A stretch of 53,780 nucleotides of DNA, from assembly GCF_016862635.1 (NCBI RefSeq), contig NZ_BONI01000067.1:1-53780 (forward strand), given 5' to 3'. The notes beneath the pieces were generated by a model. That model searched no databases, was not told the origin of the DNA, and saw only the letters and a list, made by a program, of their open reading frames with translations. Shown here piece after piece: positions 6,973-17,117 of this stretch (positions are counted from its first letter, which is position 1; each line of letters begins with the position of its first letter). Made by a program: the position numbers and the translations under genes. The stretch is from Catellatospora coxensis. Lineage in GTDB: Bacteria; Actinomycetota; Actinomycetes; Mycobacteriales; Micromonosporaceae.

Positions 6973-8061
6973 TCACTCGGCCGAGCCGGATGGAGGCAGC
7001 GACACGCCCAGGCCGGGGGCGTCGGGCAGGACCACCGTGGCGCCCTCGTAGCGGATGCCGCCGGAGACCGGCGAGTCGGACAGCCACCAGGCCGCGTCGA
7101 GGTCGCTGACGACCGTGGTCGGGTGGGCCGCGACCAGGCTCGCCGCCGCGCCGATGCCGACCGGTCCCTCCATCATGGAACCGACGCAGGTGCCCAGGCC
7201 GTGCGCGGCGGCCAGCTCCAGCAGCGTACGGGCCACGGTGAGCCCGCCGCTCTTGGCGAGCTTCACGTTGACCAGGTCGGCCGCCCGGCGGCGGATCACC
7301 TCGACCAGGTCGCGCAGGCCGAACACCGACTCGTCCGCCATGATCGGCAGGTCGGCGCGGGCGCTGACCCAGGCCAGGCCGTCCAGGTCGTGCCGGGCCA
7401 CGGGCTGCTCGACCAGCTCGACCGGCAGCTCCAGCGCGGCGATGCGGTTGACGATGGTCACCGCCTCGCGCGGGGTCCAGCCCTGGTTGGCGTCCAGGCG
7501 CAGCCGCAGGCCGGGCTCCAGAGCGTCGCACACGGCTCGGATCCGGGCCAGGTCGCCGGCGGCGTCGGTGCCGACCTTCAGCTTCAGCACCGTGAAGCCC
7601 TCGGCCAGGCGCTGCTTGGCGGCCACGGCCAGCGCGCCCGCCTCGCCCGCGGACAGCGTCACGTCGGTGGGCACCGTCAGGTTCGTGCCGCCGAGCAGCC
7701 GTACCAGCGGAATGTCCAGGCGTCGCGCGGCCAGGTCGTGCAGGGCGATCTCGACGGCCATCTTGGCGGCCTCGTTGCCGACGACGGCGCGGGCCACGTC
7801 CCGGCAACGGGCGGCCAGGTCGTCGGGGTCGCGGCCCAGCAGCAGCGGGGCCATCATCTCCTCGACGCAGGCCTGCGAGCCGGCCAGGCTGGCCCCGGTC
7901 ACCGCCCAGACCTGCGGGGCCTCGCCGAAGCCGGACCGCCCGTCGGCGTCGACGACCTCCACCAGCAGCGTCTCCACGGCGGTGGCCCGGCGCAGCGCGG
8001 TCACGAAGGGCGTGTGCAGCGGCGCGGAGATCCGGCGCGTGCGAACTGCGGTGATCGACAC
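6973..8061 (-). CDS. L-Ala-D/L-Glu (dipeptide) epimerase, enolase superfamily
   Basis: This 362-aa member of the muconate-lactonizing subgroup matches the YkfB/AEE pattern: K160 and K162 in LKLKVG, metal ligands D190 (LDANQGW), E218 (VEQP) and D243 (MADES), and K267 in VNVKLAKSGG. It would epimerise L-Ala-D-Glu released from peptidoglycan to L-Ala-L-Glu, allowing normal peptidases to degrade it. The neighbour is a YkfC-like endopeptidase that makes its substrate, with the stop overlapping a possible GTG start. Strong assignment from residues plus context; other dipeptide specificities exist in the family. Confidence 0.88.
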   Translation of the reverse strand: MSITAVRTRRISAPLHTPFVTALRRATAVETLLVEVVDADGRSGFGEAPQVWAVTGASLAGSQACVEEMMAPLLLGRDPDDLAARCRDVARAVVGNEAAKMAVEIALHDLAARRLDIPLVRLLGGTNLTVPTDVTLSAGEAGALAVAAKQRLAEGFTVLKLKVGTDAAGDLARIRAVCDALEPGLRLRLDANQGWTPREAVTIVNRIAALELPVELVEQPVARHDLDGLAWVSARADLPIMADESVFGLRDLVEVIRRRAADLVNVKLAKSGGLTVARTLLELAAAHGLGTCVGSMMEGPVGIGAAASLVAAHPTTVVSDLDAAWWLSDSPVSGGIRYEGATVVLPDAPGLGVSLPPSGSAE

Positions 8062-8127
8062 GCTTTCGACCCTACTTCTGAAGCGGATGCTGCAGAAGCA
8101 CCGATCGGTAACGACTGACCGCCGGGG

Positions 8128-9000
8128 TCAGCGCGCTGCCAGCTCCGCCCAGCTCGCCGCCGCGATCCGGCCCAGCAGGCGGCAGGCGTCGGCGTCGGAC
8201 ACGTCACCGGTGGTGCAGGCCGCCAGCAGGTACGGCGCGGCGTCGGGCGGGAAGATCAGCGCGCTGCTGTGCCGCTCGCCGGTGACCCAGCCGTTCTTCA
8301 GCGCCACCCGGGTGCCCTCGGGCAGTCCCAGGTGCAGGTCGTCCTTGCACTCCTGGGCGGTCAGCACGTCGATCATCGCGGCGGACCCGGCGGCCGGCGT
8401 CAGCCGGTCGGCGGCCAGCGCGCCGAACAGCGCGGCCAGGTCGGCGGCGGTGACCTCGTTGCTGATCCCGCTCTCCCGGGCCGGGTAGTCCTCGATGCCG
8501 CGGTCGGTGTGCGCCCGGGTCGCCCCGGCGAGCTTCCACACCTCGTTGACCTGTGCGAACGCCTGCTCGTTGGGGCCCAGCGCGCCCAGCACCAGGTTCG
8601 TGGCGAGGTTGGACGAGCGCACGATCATCCGCTCGATCAGCCAGCGCAGCGGCGCGCTGCCGCCGACGCGGTCCCAGACCTGCTGGTCGCTGTCGTACGC
8701 CGGGTCGTTGGTGTAGACCGGGGCGCCCGGCGCGGCCGATACGTGCTCGTTGTGCACGGGGATCTCGGCGTCCAGGTCGAGCCGGCCCGCCTCGGCGGCC
8801 CGGAAGGCGGCGGCCATCACCCCGACCTTCATGGTGCTGGCCGCGTAGTGCAGGTGGTGCTCGGCGCGCGCGAACACCGCGGACCCGTCGAGCGGGCCGC
8901 ACCACACCGAGGCGGTGCCGGGGAAGGCGTCGAGTTCGGGCGTGAGGCTCTGCAGCGTGATCACGGTTTGGCAGCGTACCGACTTCCGGGGCGGCGGCAT
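8128..9000 (-). CDS. Serine beta-lactamase-like hydrolase (class A fold)
   Basis: This 290-aa protein has the penicilloyl-serine transferase motifs S55-T-M-K58 (SxxK), a VRSSNLATN segment in the SxN position, and KNGWVTGE in the K[TS]G position. It lacks a signal peptide or lipobox, which is unusual for a resistance enzyme, so a cytoplasmic D-stereospecific peptidase or esterase is as likely as a beta-lactamase. It is the first gene of the minus-strand set with the murein-peptide epimerase and NlpC/P60 enzyme (66-nt gap). The ATG at 9000 has GGAG 8 nt upstream; a GTG at 8964 is an alternative start. Confidence 0.75.
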   Translation of the reverse strand: MPPPRKSVRCQTVITLQSLTPELDAFPGTASVWCGPLDGSAVFARAEHHLHYAASTMKVGVMAAAFRAAEAGRLDLDAEIPVHNEHVSAAPGAPVYTNDPAYDSDQQVWDRVGGSAPLRWLIERMIVRSSNLATNLVLGALGPNEQAFAQVNEVWKLAGATRAHTDRGIEDYPARESGISNEVTAADLAALFGALAADRLTPAAGSAAMIDVLTAQECKDDLHLGLPEGTRVALKNGWVTGERHSSALIFPPDAAPYLLAACTTGDVSDADACRLLGRIAAASWAELAAR

Positions 9001-9014
9001 GCCCCGGGCTCCGT

Positions 9015-9020
9015 TAGAGT
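9015..9020 (+). promoter_or_regulatory. -10 element of a predicted leaderless promoter (zinc-ribbon protein A)
   Basis: TAGAGT lies 8 nt before the GTG at 9029. The same arrangement precedes the paralogue at 25704. Confidence 0.55.
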
Positions 9021-9028
9021 CCCGCGCC

Positions 9029-9694
9029 GTGACGGAATTGATCCCCCCGCACCTCTCCTCGCCGGTCCCGCGTCCGGACCGCGTCTACCGCTGCCAGAAC
9101 TGCGGCCGCAGCCCGGCGGCGCCGGTGAGCTTCCGCGCCCACCGCGGCCTGATCCTCGTGATGAGGTTCTTCAAGGAGAGCGGCATCTTCTGCCGCACCT
9201 GCGGCCTGGCCGTCTTCCGCACCATGACCAGCCGCACCCTGGTGCAGGGCTGGTGGGGCTGGTGGTCGTTCGTCATCACCCCGGCCATCCTGCTCTACAA
9301 CCTGTTCGACCGGGCCAAGCTGAACAAGCTCACCGAACCGGTGCCCGCCCCCGGCGGCATGTTGGGTGCGCCGTGGGACCCGGGCAAGCCGCTCCACCGG
9401 CGCGCCACGATCGCGGGCCTGCTCGTCCCGCTGACCGTCGTGGGCGCGTTCGGGTACGGCATCGTCAGCAGCGGCACGGCGGCGAGCAAGGTCGGCCGGT
9501 GCGTCGTCTCCGCCGGCCGGGACGAGACCGAGTTCGTCGACTGCGCCGAGCCGAACGAAGGCATGGTGACCCGGGTGGTCGACCGCACGGATCTGTGCCC
9601 GTCCGGCACGATCGACATCGTCGAGGGGTACACCTACCAGCGCGGTCGCGTCACCGACACGTACTTCTACTGCATCGGCCCGGACCTGTCCTGA
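9029..9694 (+). CDS. Zinc-ribbon membrane protein with extracellular Cys-rich domain (paralogue A, LppU/SCO3897-like tail)
   Basis: This 221-aa protein has three parts. First is a cytoplasmic zinc-ribbon-like region with YRCQNCG and IFCRTCGLA. Second are hydrophobic segments, WWGWWSFVITPAILLYN (about residues 75-92) and a clear helix GLLVPLTVVGAFGYGIV (about 131-147). Third is a C-terminal domain with four cysteines (GRCVVS, FVDCAEP, DLCPSG, FYCIG) resembling the LppU/SCO3897 family fold. The C-terminal part should be outside the cell, probably with two disulfides. It is paralogous to the 25033-25704 gene over its whole length. The GTG at 9029 is fixed by TAGAGT 8 nt upstream. Function unknown. 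Confidence 0.75.
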   Translation: MTELIPPHLSSPVPRPDRVYRCQNCGRSPAAPVSFRAHRGLILVMRFFKESGIFCRTCGLAVFRTMTSRTLVQGWWGWWSFVITPAILLYNLFDRAKLNKLTEPVPAPGGMLGAPWDPGKPLHRRATIAGLLVPLTVVGAFGYGIVSSGTAASKVGRCVVSAGRDETEFVDCAEPNEGMVTRVVDRTDLCPSGTIDIVEGYTYQRGRVTDTYFYCIGPDLS

Positions 9695-9716
9695 CGGCTT
9701 TGTGCGCCGCGTCTGT

Positions 9717-9783
9717 CATGGACGCTGGCCTGTGTCGTCGACTCCGGGGCGCGGATTGTCGATGTCATAGGCCAGCGTCTATG
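9717..9783. repeat. Intergenic palindromic element, family F
   Basis: A 67-bp imperfect palindrome. Arms are CATGGACGCTGGCCTGTG... and ...CATAGGCCAGCGTCTATG, with GTCGTCGAC/GTCGATGTC inside. It lies 23 nt after the zinc-ribbon gene, which converges with yhhN. Single copy here. Confidence 0.65.
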
Positions 9784-9869
9784 AAGGTGGGTCCGGTGGC
9801 GGGACGGTCGCCGGCCGGGCAGGGCAGGGCGGCCGGGTCGGGCGGTTCGGGCGGTTCGGGCCGGGCGGG

Positions 9870-10526
9870 TCAGGCTGTACGGCGTTCGGCCCAGCCGGTG
9901 GCCAGCAGGAACTGCGCGGCGATGTAGGTGACCATCACCCAGACCGGCGGGCCGGGGATGGTGAACGCGTCGGCGACGCGTACCGCGATCAGCAGGTCGG
10001 AGATCAGGAACAGGCCGCCGCCGAGCGCGGTGCGCCAGCCGAAGGCCGAGGCCAGCGCGGCGGTCGACGACAGCAGCGTGCCGTACACGGCCATCGGCAC
10101 GGCCAGCCCCGCCTCGGACAGCGCCGGCCACAGCCAGGTCAGCGCGCCGACCAGGAAGATCGCGTATCCGATCGGGACCAGCAGCATCGGCAGCCGGCGC
10201 ACCCGGGCGAGCGCGCCGTGGCGGACGAAGGTCGTCACGTAGCAGACGTGCGCGGTGCCGAACAGCGCCATGCCGATGATGAACGCGGTGCTGCCCTCGA
10301 ACTGCAGTGCCACGTCACCGGCCCAGGAGAACAGCAGCGCGGCGAGGATGCCGGTGGTCGGCCGCACGCCCTTGGCCCGCTGGTTCAGGTAGTACCACAG
10401 CGCCAGCAGGGGCAGCAGCAGCGGCTTGGTCGCCCAGTCCAGCGGCTTGCTCTGCAGCCCGGCCGCGAGGATGTTGAGGGCCGAGGCCACACCGAAAAGG
10501 CCCAGCACAAGCCGGTCCGCACGCAT
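9870..10526 (-). CDS. YhhN/TMEM86-family membrane protein (lysoplasmalogenase-like)
   Basis: This 218-aa protein has about eight hydrophobic helices. YhhN family features are the sequential NILAAGLQSKPLDWATKPLL, then LLFSWAGDVALQF, and FLISDLLIAVRVAD, with conserved Asp residues in membrane helices. Some members are lysoplasmalogenases or lysophospholipid hydrolases; the bacterial role is mostly unknown. The ATG at 10526 has GGGAG about 8 nt upstream, so the longer in-frame extension to 10661 is not needed. Single transcription unit upstream of F and downstream of E palindromes. Confidence 0.82.
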   Translation of the reverse strand: MRADRLVLGLFGVASALNILAAGLQSKPLDWATKPLLLPLLALWYYLNQRAKGVRPTTGILAALLFSWAGDVALQFEGSTAFIIGMALFGTAHVCYVTTFVRHGALARVRRLPMLLVPIGYAIFLVGALTWLWPALSEAGLAVPMAVYGTLLSSTAALASAFGWRTALGGGLFLISDLLIAVRVADAFTIPGPPVWVMVTYIAAQFLLATGWAERRTA

Positions 10527-10605
10527 AGTGGATCTCCCGAGGGGTAAGGGGTCCGCGCAGCATACCCACCGGTAGCCACCCCGCAACACCCCCGCCCGCA
10601 CCACC

Positions 10606-10670
10606 GCGTTGATCATGAACTTATGGCACGGCTCGGCGGCGATTCGCGGCCACAACTTCATGATCGACGC
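10606..10670. repeat. Intergenic palindromic element, family E
   Basis: A 65-bp palindrome with arms GCGTTGATCATGAACTTATGGC and GCCACAACTTCATGATCGACGC, 61 nt beyond the typA stop codon. Single copy here. Confidence 0.65.
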
Positions 10671-10678
10671 AGCGAGAA

Positions 10679-10710
10679 GGCCCCCGGCGCGCGGTGGCGC
10701 GGCGGGGGCC
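10679..10710 (-). terminator. typA terminator hairpin
   Basis: GGCCCCC ... GGGGGCC with an inner GCGCG-type stem lies 21 nt beyond the typA stop. Very G/C-rich, no U-tract. Confidence 0.6.
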
Positions 10711-10730
10711 CAGGGGCCTGGCGGTGCGGG

Positions 10731-12593
<1,863 letters not shown>

Positions 12594-12704
12594 GTCTCCA
12601 TTCTCCGGCAGGCGTGATCGAAAACAGCGGTCGGGGTCGTTCGCGTGGCGGGTATCACCCGGATGAATGGGTGTCTTTCGCGCGTAAGTTCCGTTATTGG
12701 TGGT

Positions 12705-14018
12705 ATGTCGGCCACGCCGCGTACCGTCCTGCGCACCGCTCTGCTCGCGCCCTTCCTGCTGCTCGCCGCGATTCCGGCCCCGCTGGCCGTGGCCGCGGCG
12801 CCCCGCGCCGTGCCCGCCGGGGCGGTCCCGGCCGCGACCGGTGGACTGCCGGCCGCGATCGCCGATCCGACAGCGCCGAGCGCCCGGATCAACACCGACG
12901 GGGGCGTGGTGAGCGTGCGGTCCGGCCCCGCCACGGACAAGCGCGCCATGGCCTCCCTCGGCGACGACACCCGGGTCGCGGTGCACTGCAAGGTGTGGGG
13001 CGAGCAGATCACCGGCACCGAACGCCGCTCGGCGTACTGGGTACGCGTCGGCGCGGACCGCTACCTGCCGGACGCGTTCCTGGCCTGGCCGGCGACCCGG
13101 CCCGAGGTGGCGTGGTGCGGGTCCGGCGGCACCGGCGCGGTCACCGCGCGGGTCGCCACCGGCGGCTCGGTGCTCAACGTGCGCCGCGAGCCGGGCACCC
13201 GGGCGGCCCGGCTCGGCACCGTGGACGACGGGCAGGTGCTGGCCGTGCTGTGCCAGGCCACCGGCGAGCAGGCCGCCGGGTCGGCCGGCTGGCTGCGGCT
13301 GCCCGGCGGCCGGTACGTCGCCGAGTCGTTCGTCCGCTGGTCACCGCAGCGCCCCTGGCTGCCCTGGTGCGGGCAGGAGCCGGTGCGGGTGCCGCCCGCG
13401 TCGGCGGGTGACTTCGTGGAGCAGGCGTCCGCTCCGGCGCGGGCCGCGGCCCGTACCAGCGGCGTCCCCGCCTCGGTGCTGGTGGCGCAGGCGGTCGACG
13501 CCTCGGACTGGGGCCGGTCCGCACCCGCCCGCCGCGATCACAACTACTTCGACACGGCCTGCACCCCGCCGGCCGCGAACCCGCCAACCGTGGTGAAACC
13601 GCAGCCGGCCGCGAACTCTCCGGCCTCCGGGACGTCACCGGTCGCGGGTCCGCGGGGTGCCGCGAGCCCGCAGACCGGTGGACCGCAGACCGCGGCGAGC
13701 CCGCAGCCGAGCGGGACTCCGCAGGCGGCTGCGAACCCGCGGGCCGACGTGCAGAAGACGGCCGTCGCGCTGGGCTGCCGCGCCTACGGCGGGACCTCGC
13801 TGCGGGCGTACCGCGATCAGGCGGGCTCGTTCGCCGATCACGCCGCGCTGCTGGCCCGCGTGCCGGAGCACGTCCGGGCGCTGGGCCACGCCGGTGACCC
13901 GGAGCGTTTCGTGCGGGAGCTGCAGGCCGCCGGGTACCCGGGCGGGGCCCGCTACGCCGACCGGATCATCGACCTGATGCGCCGGTACGACCTCTACCGG
14001 CTGGACGCCGTGCGTTAG
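12705..14018 (+). CDS. Secreted double-SH3 protein with degenerate glucosaminidase-like domain
   Basis: This 437-aa protein begins with a signal peptide (TALLAPFLLLAAIPAPLAVA, cleavage near AAA). Two bacterial SH3-like repeats follow (GGVVSVRSGPATDKRAMASL and GGSVLNVRREPGTRAARLGT). The rest is a FlgJ/LytG-type glucosaminidase domain in which the usual QAALESGWG reads QAVDASDWG: the catalytic Glu position is Ala266. The domain is also split by about 65 residues of Pro/Ala/Gly-rich sequence between NYFDTAC and LGCRAYGG. It probably binds wall glycan without cutting it. It lies 126 bp upstream of the FtsX-like ABC genes. The start at 12705 gives the best signal peptide; the ATG at 12663 is possible. 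Confidence 0.75.
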   Translation: MSATPRTVLRTALLAPFLLLAAIPAPLAVAAAPRAVPAGAVPAATGGLPAAIADPTAPSARINTDGGVVSVRSGPATDKRAMASLGDDTRVAVHCKVWGEQITGTERRSAYWVRVGADRYLPDAFLAWPATRPEVAWCGSGGTGAVTARVATGGSVLNVRREPGTRAARLGTVDDGQVLAVLCQATGEQAAGSAGWLRLPGGRYVAESFVRWSPQRPWLPWCGQEPVRVPPASAGDFVEQASAPARAAARTSGVPASVLVAQAVDASDWGRSAPARRDHNYFDTACTPPAANPPTVVKPQPAANSPASGTSPVAGPRGAASPQTGGPQTAASPQPSGTPQAAANPRADVQKTAVALGCRAYGGTSLRAYRDQAGSFADHAALLARVPEHVRALGHAGDPERFVRELQAAGYPGGARYADRIIDLMRRYDLYRLDAVR

Positions 14019-14144
14019 CCGTTCCCCCGTCCGGGCGACCCGCCACCGGCCGATCGGCCACAAACGGCAGGCGGGGTCAACCGCGCGGCGAGCCTTGATC
14101 GCTTATGGCATGGCGGTCACCACGGGTTCGGGCAGAGGTTGGCG

Positions 14145-17117
14145 ATGGTTCGGCTGGTATTGAGCGCTATCCGGGAGCGGCTGGGCGAGACGGCGCTGCT
14201 GGGCGTGCTGGCCGCACTGGTCGTGGCGGTGGGTGTGGCGGGTCCGCTGTACGCCGACGCCGCCGCGCGCAACGTCCTGGCCGCGTCCGCCGCGGCGGCC
14301 ACCCCGGGCGAGCAGAGCCTCACCGTCACCGTCGAGATGACCGCCCGCAACGGGATCGCGGCCGCGCTCGCCGAACTGCGTGGCTCGATCGCGGTGGTCC
14401 CGGCGGGCCCGGGGGTACGCGAGATCCGGGGCGGCTACCGCCGCGGCTCGGTCACGCCCCGCGAGTCCGCCGCCCCGATCGAGGTCCTGCTCGCCGCCCG
14501 CGACGACGTCTGCGCGCACCTGGCGCTGACCGGAGCCTGCCCGGCGCGGCCCGGCGAGGTGGCGCTGGCCGCCACGACCGCGCGCCGGCTCGGGCTCGTC
14601 GCGGGCGACACGTTCGCGTTCCAGGTCCAGCCCACGGCTCCGCCGGCCACGCTGCGGGTGACCGCGGTGTACGACGTGGACGGCGCGGGCGGCGGGCTCA
14701 CCGACTCCTACTGGGCGGGCCGGCGGGAGCTGACCCCGGTGCCGCTGCGCGTGGAGAACCCGGTCTTCACGGTGCCCGACACGCTGCAGACGCTCGGCGC
14801 CGACACCTTCCAGGCGACCCTCGACCACGTCGCCGACCTGACCGCGATGAGCCCCGACGACGTCGAAGCCCTGGCCCGGACCCTGCGCTCGGCCGAGGAG
14901 CCGGGGCGCGGCATCGCCGTCACGGGCGGGCTGTCCCGGCTGCTCCCGCAGATCGTCGCCGACCGGGACACGGTGGCGGTGCCGGTGGTGGTCGGCGCCG
15001 TGCTGCTGCTCGGCGTCGCCTGGTGGGTGCTGCTGCTCGGGGCCGGACACGCGGCGGCCGAACGGCGTACCCAGGCCGTGCTCGGGGCGTTGCGCGGCGC
15101 GCCGGCCCGGCACCGGGCCGCGCTGACGGCCGGACCGGGAGTGCTGACCGTGCTGGTCGCCCTGCCGGTCGGGCTGGTCCTCGGCCGGTCGCTGGCACAG
15201 CTGCTGGCGTGGGCCACCATGGCCGCGCCCGGCCCGGTGCCGCTGTCGGCGACCGCGCTGGCGGTGGCGGGCGGGCTGACCCTGGCCGTGCTGGTCAGCG
15301 TGGTGTTCGCGCAGGTCCGGGTGCACCGCGGCGGCGTGCTCGACGCGCTGCGGCAGGTGCCCGCCCGGCGGGGCGCGGCCGGCGGCATCGCGGTCGTCGT
15401 CGTGGTGGTCCTCGCCGTCGCGGCGGCGTGGCAGCTGCGCACCGGCGACGCGCAGGTGCTGGGTCTCGCGGAGACGGTGCTGCCCGCGGCCGCGCCGGTG
15501 CTGATGCTGGTCGCGGCTGGGCTGGTCGCCGCCCGGACGGTGCGCCCGCTGGCCGGGCTGCTCGGCCGGGCGGGGCTGCGGACGGGACGGGTGGGCACGG
15601 CGCTCGGCGCCCTGTACGCCTCGCGCCGCCCCGGCATGGACCGGCTGGTCGCCCTCGTGGTCATCGTGATGGCGCTGCTCGCCCAGGCCGCGTACGGCTG
15701 GCAGGGGTTGCAGGGCGCGGAGCAGGAGCAGGCCCGGCTGGCGCTGGGCGCGGCCGAGGTGGTCCGGGTCCGCGCGCCGTCGCGCGCCGCGCTGCTGCAC
15801 CTGGTGCGCCAGGCCGACCCGGCCGGTGACTGGGCCATGGCGGTCGCCCGCCAGGAGTCGTCGACCGGCACGACCGTCGCCGTCGACACCGCCCGCCTGG
15901 CCCGCGTCGCGTACTGGCCGGCCGGCGCGGGTGTCCCGGCCGACCGGGTGGCCCGGCAGCTGCGCCCGACGGCCAATCCCTCGCTCCGGATCACCGGGGC
16001 GGCGCTGCTGCTCGACCTCACCATGCCGGAGACGCTGCACATCGACCTGCCGCTGACCGCGGTGCTGGACGGGCCGCGCGGCGAGCCGGTCATCGCCACC
16101 GCGGCCGCCGTTCCGGGTTCCGGGCGGCACCAGCTGCGCCTGGACGTGCCCGCGTGCGCGGAAGGGAGCGGCTGCCGGCTGGCCTGGCTGAGCTTCCGCT
16201 TCGACCCCGGCGGCGTGGTGCTGCACGGCATCGCCCAGGCCGCCCCGGACGCGGTGGTCGCCGACGCGGTCGCGATGACCGACCCGGCCCGCTGGCGGAC
16301 CACCATCGGCGCCGCGGGGGTCACCCTGTCGCCGCTGCCCGGCGGGCTGGCCGTCGACTACGAGCCGGTCGACCCGCGCTACCCGGATCCGGAGGTACGC
16401 GTGCAGGTCGCCGACGTGCCGCTGCCGGTGCCCGCCGCGCTGGCGGGGGAGGCCCGGCTGGCGCACGACCGCACCGTGGTGCGCGGGGAGATGCTCAGCC
16501 CGCTGCGCCGCCCCGTCGACGTGGTCGCGGCGGCGCCCGCCCTGCCCGGGGCCGGCACGCAGGGGCTGCTGGTCGATCTGGAGTACGCCGACCGGGCGAA
16601 CGACAGCATGGACAACATCGCCGACCTGCAGGTATGGCTCGCGCCGGACGCCCCCGCCGACGCGCTGGACCGGCTGCGCGCGACCGGCCTGGTGCCCGTG
16701 TCGGCGGAGACGGCCGGGCAGCGCACCGAGCACCTGCTCGCCGTCGGGCAGGGGCCCGGGTCCCGGTTCCGGTTCGGGGCGGCCTTGCTGGCGGTGCTGC
16801 TGGTGATGGTGGCGGTGTCCCTGGTGGTGGCCGTCGACGGGCCGCGCCGCGGGGCCGAGCTGGCCGCGCTGCGTACCCAGGGCGTGCCGCAGCGGGCGGT
16901 ACGCCGGGCCACCCGCAGCGGCTACCTGCTGATCGTCGCCGCGGCCGCCGCCGGTGGCGGGCTGCTCGGCGCGGCGGCCGCGGACGACCCGCCCGCCTCC
17001 TCGGTGCTGCCGGTCGCCGTCCTGGTGGGAGCGGGCCTGCTGCTGACCGCCACGGCGTACGTCGTGGGCACCCGGCTGTCCCGGGTCACCGGACTGGACC
17101 TGGAGGACGGCCGATGA
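14145..17117 (+). CDS. Large FtsX/MacB-like ABC permease 1
   Basis: This 990-aa membrane protein has about ten helices. Helix 1 is at about 15-37, a first ectodomain runs about 38-280, there are six helices between about 281 and 520, a second ectodomain of about 355 residues follows, and three helices lie at about 876-976. This is a duplicated FtsX layout. The ectodomains contain close Cys pairs (CAHLALTGAC and CAEGSGC) that could form disulfides. Type VII (MacB/FtsX) systems usually do mechanotransmission or lipoprotein/peptide handling rather than transmembrane transport. The ATG at 14145 has AGAGG 6 nt upstream. It overlaps permease 2 by ATGA. Confidence 0.82.
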   Translation: MVRLVLSAIRERLGETALLGVLAALVVAVGVAGPLYADAAARNVLAASAAAATPGEQSLTVTVEMTARNGIAAALAELRGSIAVVPAGPGVREIRGGYRRGSVTPRESAAPIEVLLAARDDVCAHLALTGACPARPGEVALAATTARRLGLVAGDTFAFQVQPTAPPATLRVTAVYDVDGAGGGLTDSYWAGRRELTPVPLRVENPVFTVPDTLQTLGADTFQATLDHVADLTAMSPDDVEALARTLRSAEEPGRGIAVTGGLSRLLPQIVADRDTVAVPVVVGAVLLLGVAWWVLLLGAGHAAAERRTQAVLGALRGAPARHRAALTAGPGVLTVLVALPVGLVLGRSLAQLLAWATMAAPGPVPLSATALAVAGGLTLAVLVSVVFAQVRVHRGGVLDALRQVPARRGAAGGIAVVVVVVLAVAAAWQLRTGDAQVLGLAETVLPAAAPVLMLVAAGLVAARTVRPLAGLLGRAGLRTGRVGTALGALYASRRPGMDRLVALVVIVMALLAQAAYGWQGLQGAEQEQARLALGAAEVVRVRAPSRAALLHLVRQADPAGDWAMAVARQESSTGTTVAVDTARLARVAYWPAGAGVPADRVARQLRPTANPSLRITGAALLLDLTMPETLHIDLPLTAVLDGPRGEPVIATAAAVPGSGRHQLRLDVPACAEGSGCRLAWLSFRFDPGGVVLHGIAQAAPDAVVADAVAMTDPARWRTTIGAAGVTLSPLPGGLAVDYEPVDPRYPDPEVRVQVADVPLPVPAALAGEARLAHDRTVVRGEMLSPLRRPVDVVAAAPALPGAGTQGLLVDLEYADRANDSMDNIADLQVWLAPDAPADALDRLRATGLVPVSAETAGQRTEHLLAVGQGPGSRFRFGAALLAVLLVMVAVSLVVAVDGPRRGAELAALRTQGVPQRAVRRATRSGYLLIVAAAAAGGGLLGAAAADDPPASSVLPVAVLVGAGLLLTATAYVVGTRLSRVTGLDLEDGR

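Noticed and set aside
14094-14115. TTGATCGCTTATGGCATGG resembling a family E left arm
   Set aside because: Needs a 4-bp gap and has no matching second arm; probably chance or a decayed half.
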